The notes beneath the pieces were generated by a model. That model was not told the origin of the DNA. It searched no databases and saw nothing but the letters and a program-made list of their open reading frames with translations. Source: an uncultured Aquimarina sp. (lineage in GTDB: Bacteria > Bacteroidota > Bacteroidia > Flavobacteriales > Flavobacteriaceae). Taken from it: a DNA stretch of 6,627 nt. The stretch lies in NCBI GenBank assembly GCA_937958735.1, contig CALGNG010000368.1:1-6627 (forward strand), in the 5' to 3' direction. The translations under genes were made by a program, and so were the position numbers. Positions 6,298 through 6,627 of the stretch are shown piece after piece. Positions within the stretch are counted from its first letter, which is position 1. Each line of letters opens with the position of its first letter.

Positions 6298-6627
6298 GGC
6301 AAGGCGAAAATAAAGTTAGAGATAAAGTATTAGAACTCGAGCCCTGTGCACATCGCGTAATAATACCATTATATATACCTAATGAAGAAGACTATTATAA
6401 AGATGCCTTTACAATCTTTAAAATGTGCTTATTCTCGGTAACGAAAACAGCAATATCACCTTTAAAAGTTTCAGTAGTTAGTAATGGTAGTTGCGATACG
6501 GTAAACAAGAAATTAATAAGCTTAGCAATAGACGGACACATTAACGAATTGATAATAGAAAAAGAAGCCATTGGCAAAATAAACAGCATTCTAAAAGTAT
6601 TAAGAACCGCCAATGAACGCCTTATTA
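6294..6627 (+). CDS. Putative GT-A-like glycosyltransferase, N-terminal fragment running off the right edge
   Basis: A frame without stop runs from ATG 6294 to the end of the window, giving 111 complete codons. It begins MRQGENKVRDKVLELEPCAHRVIIPLYIPNEEDYY when read in two pieces around residue 20. Seen: a beta strand RVIIPLYIP (21-29), a helix with FTIFKMCLFSVT (39-50), a strand LKVSVVSNGS (57-66) resembling the 'hxIxVvDNgS' strand of GT2-like enzymes, then a helix and strand INELIIEK (83-90), and a helix ending KVLRTANERLI, where a GT-A enzyme would next reach its DxD region. The start overlaps the GT2 stop by four bases (ATGA), which suggests translational coupling and membership of the same operon. 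The next in-frame Met (residue 44) would remove the first strand, so 6294 is preferred. The metal-binding motif and the rest lie outside the window, so the glycosyltransferase call is moderate. Confidence 0.72.
   Translation, partial: MRQGENKVRDKVLELEPCAHRVIIPLYIPNEEDYYKDAFTIFKMCLFSVTKTAISPLKVSVVSNGSCDTVNKKLISLAIDGHINELIIEKEAIGKINSILKVLRTANERLI

Noticed and set aside
6395..6613. 72-codon - strand open frame near the right edge
   Set aside because: The + strand frame from 6294 is open through the same stretch, overlaps the upstream stop in operon style and has a GT-A-like strand pattern. The - strand product has none.
1..6627. CRISPR arrays, tRNA or rRNA genes, insertion sequences, attachment sites
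   Set aside because: No spaced direct repeats, cloverleaf-like segments, transposase-like frames or terminal inverted repeats were found. Nearly every base is covered by the seven co-directional genes.

Overview
The window is a compact, single-strand stretch of a surface-polysaccharide (capsule or O-antigen-like) export and assembly locus. It most likely comes from a marine or environmental member of the Bacteroidota, family Flavobacteriaceae. The grounds are the strongly AT-rich sequence, A/T-rich start regions with no Shine-Dalgarno motif in front of any gene, and the type of Wzc kinase tail and Wzm/Wzt pair seen. The organism call is inference from style and protein families, not from a marker gene. 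All seven genes lie on the + strand with gaps of 35, 3, 1, 7, 13, 12 and -4 bases (counting the preferred starts), so one polycistronic transcript entering from the left is likely. I found no convincing internal promoter or terminator.

Region 1 (2-2454) is the export and control module. It holds the C-terminal end of a Wzc-type bacterial tyrosine kinase with a Tyr-Gly tandem repeat, then an ABC-2 permease (Wzm-like) and its ATPase (Wzt-like). The ATPase carries a C-terminal beta-rich extension of the kind that recognises the finished glycan. Region 2 (2456-3406) is a SAM-dependent methyltransferase with an N-terminal Cys4 zinc-ribbon-like part. Region 3 (3414-6627, running off the right edge) is a glycosyltransferase cassette: a GT4 enzyme, a poorly recognised GT-A-like protein, a GT2 enzyme, and the first 111 codons of another GT-A-like protein that overlaps the preceding stop codon.

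Working model: the glycosyltransferases build a polysaccharide on a lipid carrier at the cytoplasmic face. The methyltransferase modifies a sugar residue, possibly the chain end. Wzt recognises the chain and, with Wzm, flips it across the inner membrane. The Wzc kinase and an outer-membrane exporter encoded to the left presumably control passage to the surface. Most of this is a familiar locus type. The points worth a second look are the in-frame tyrosine repeat, the coexistence of a Wzc kinase with an ABC exporter, the Wzt-methyltransferase pairing, and the two GT-A-like proteins that do not fit a named family.
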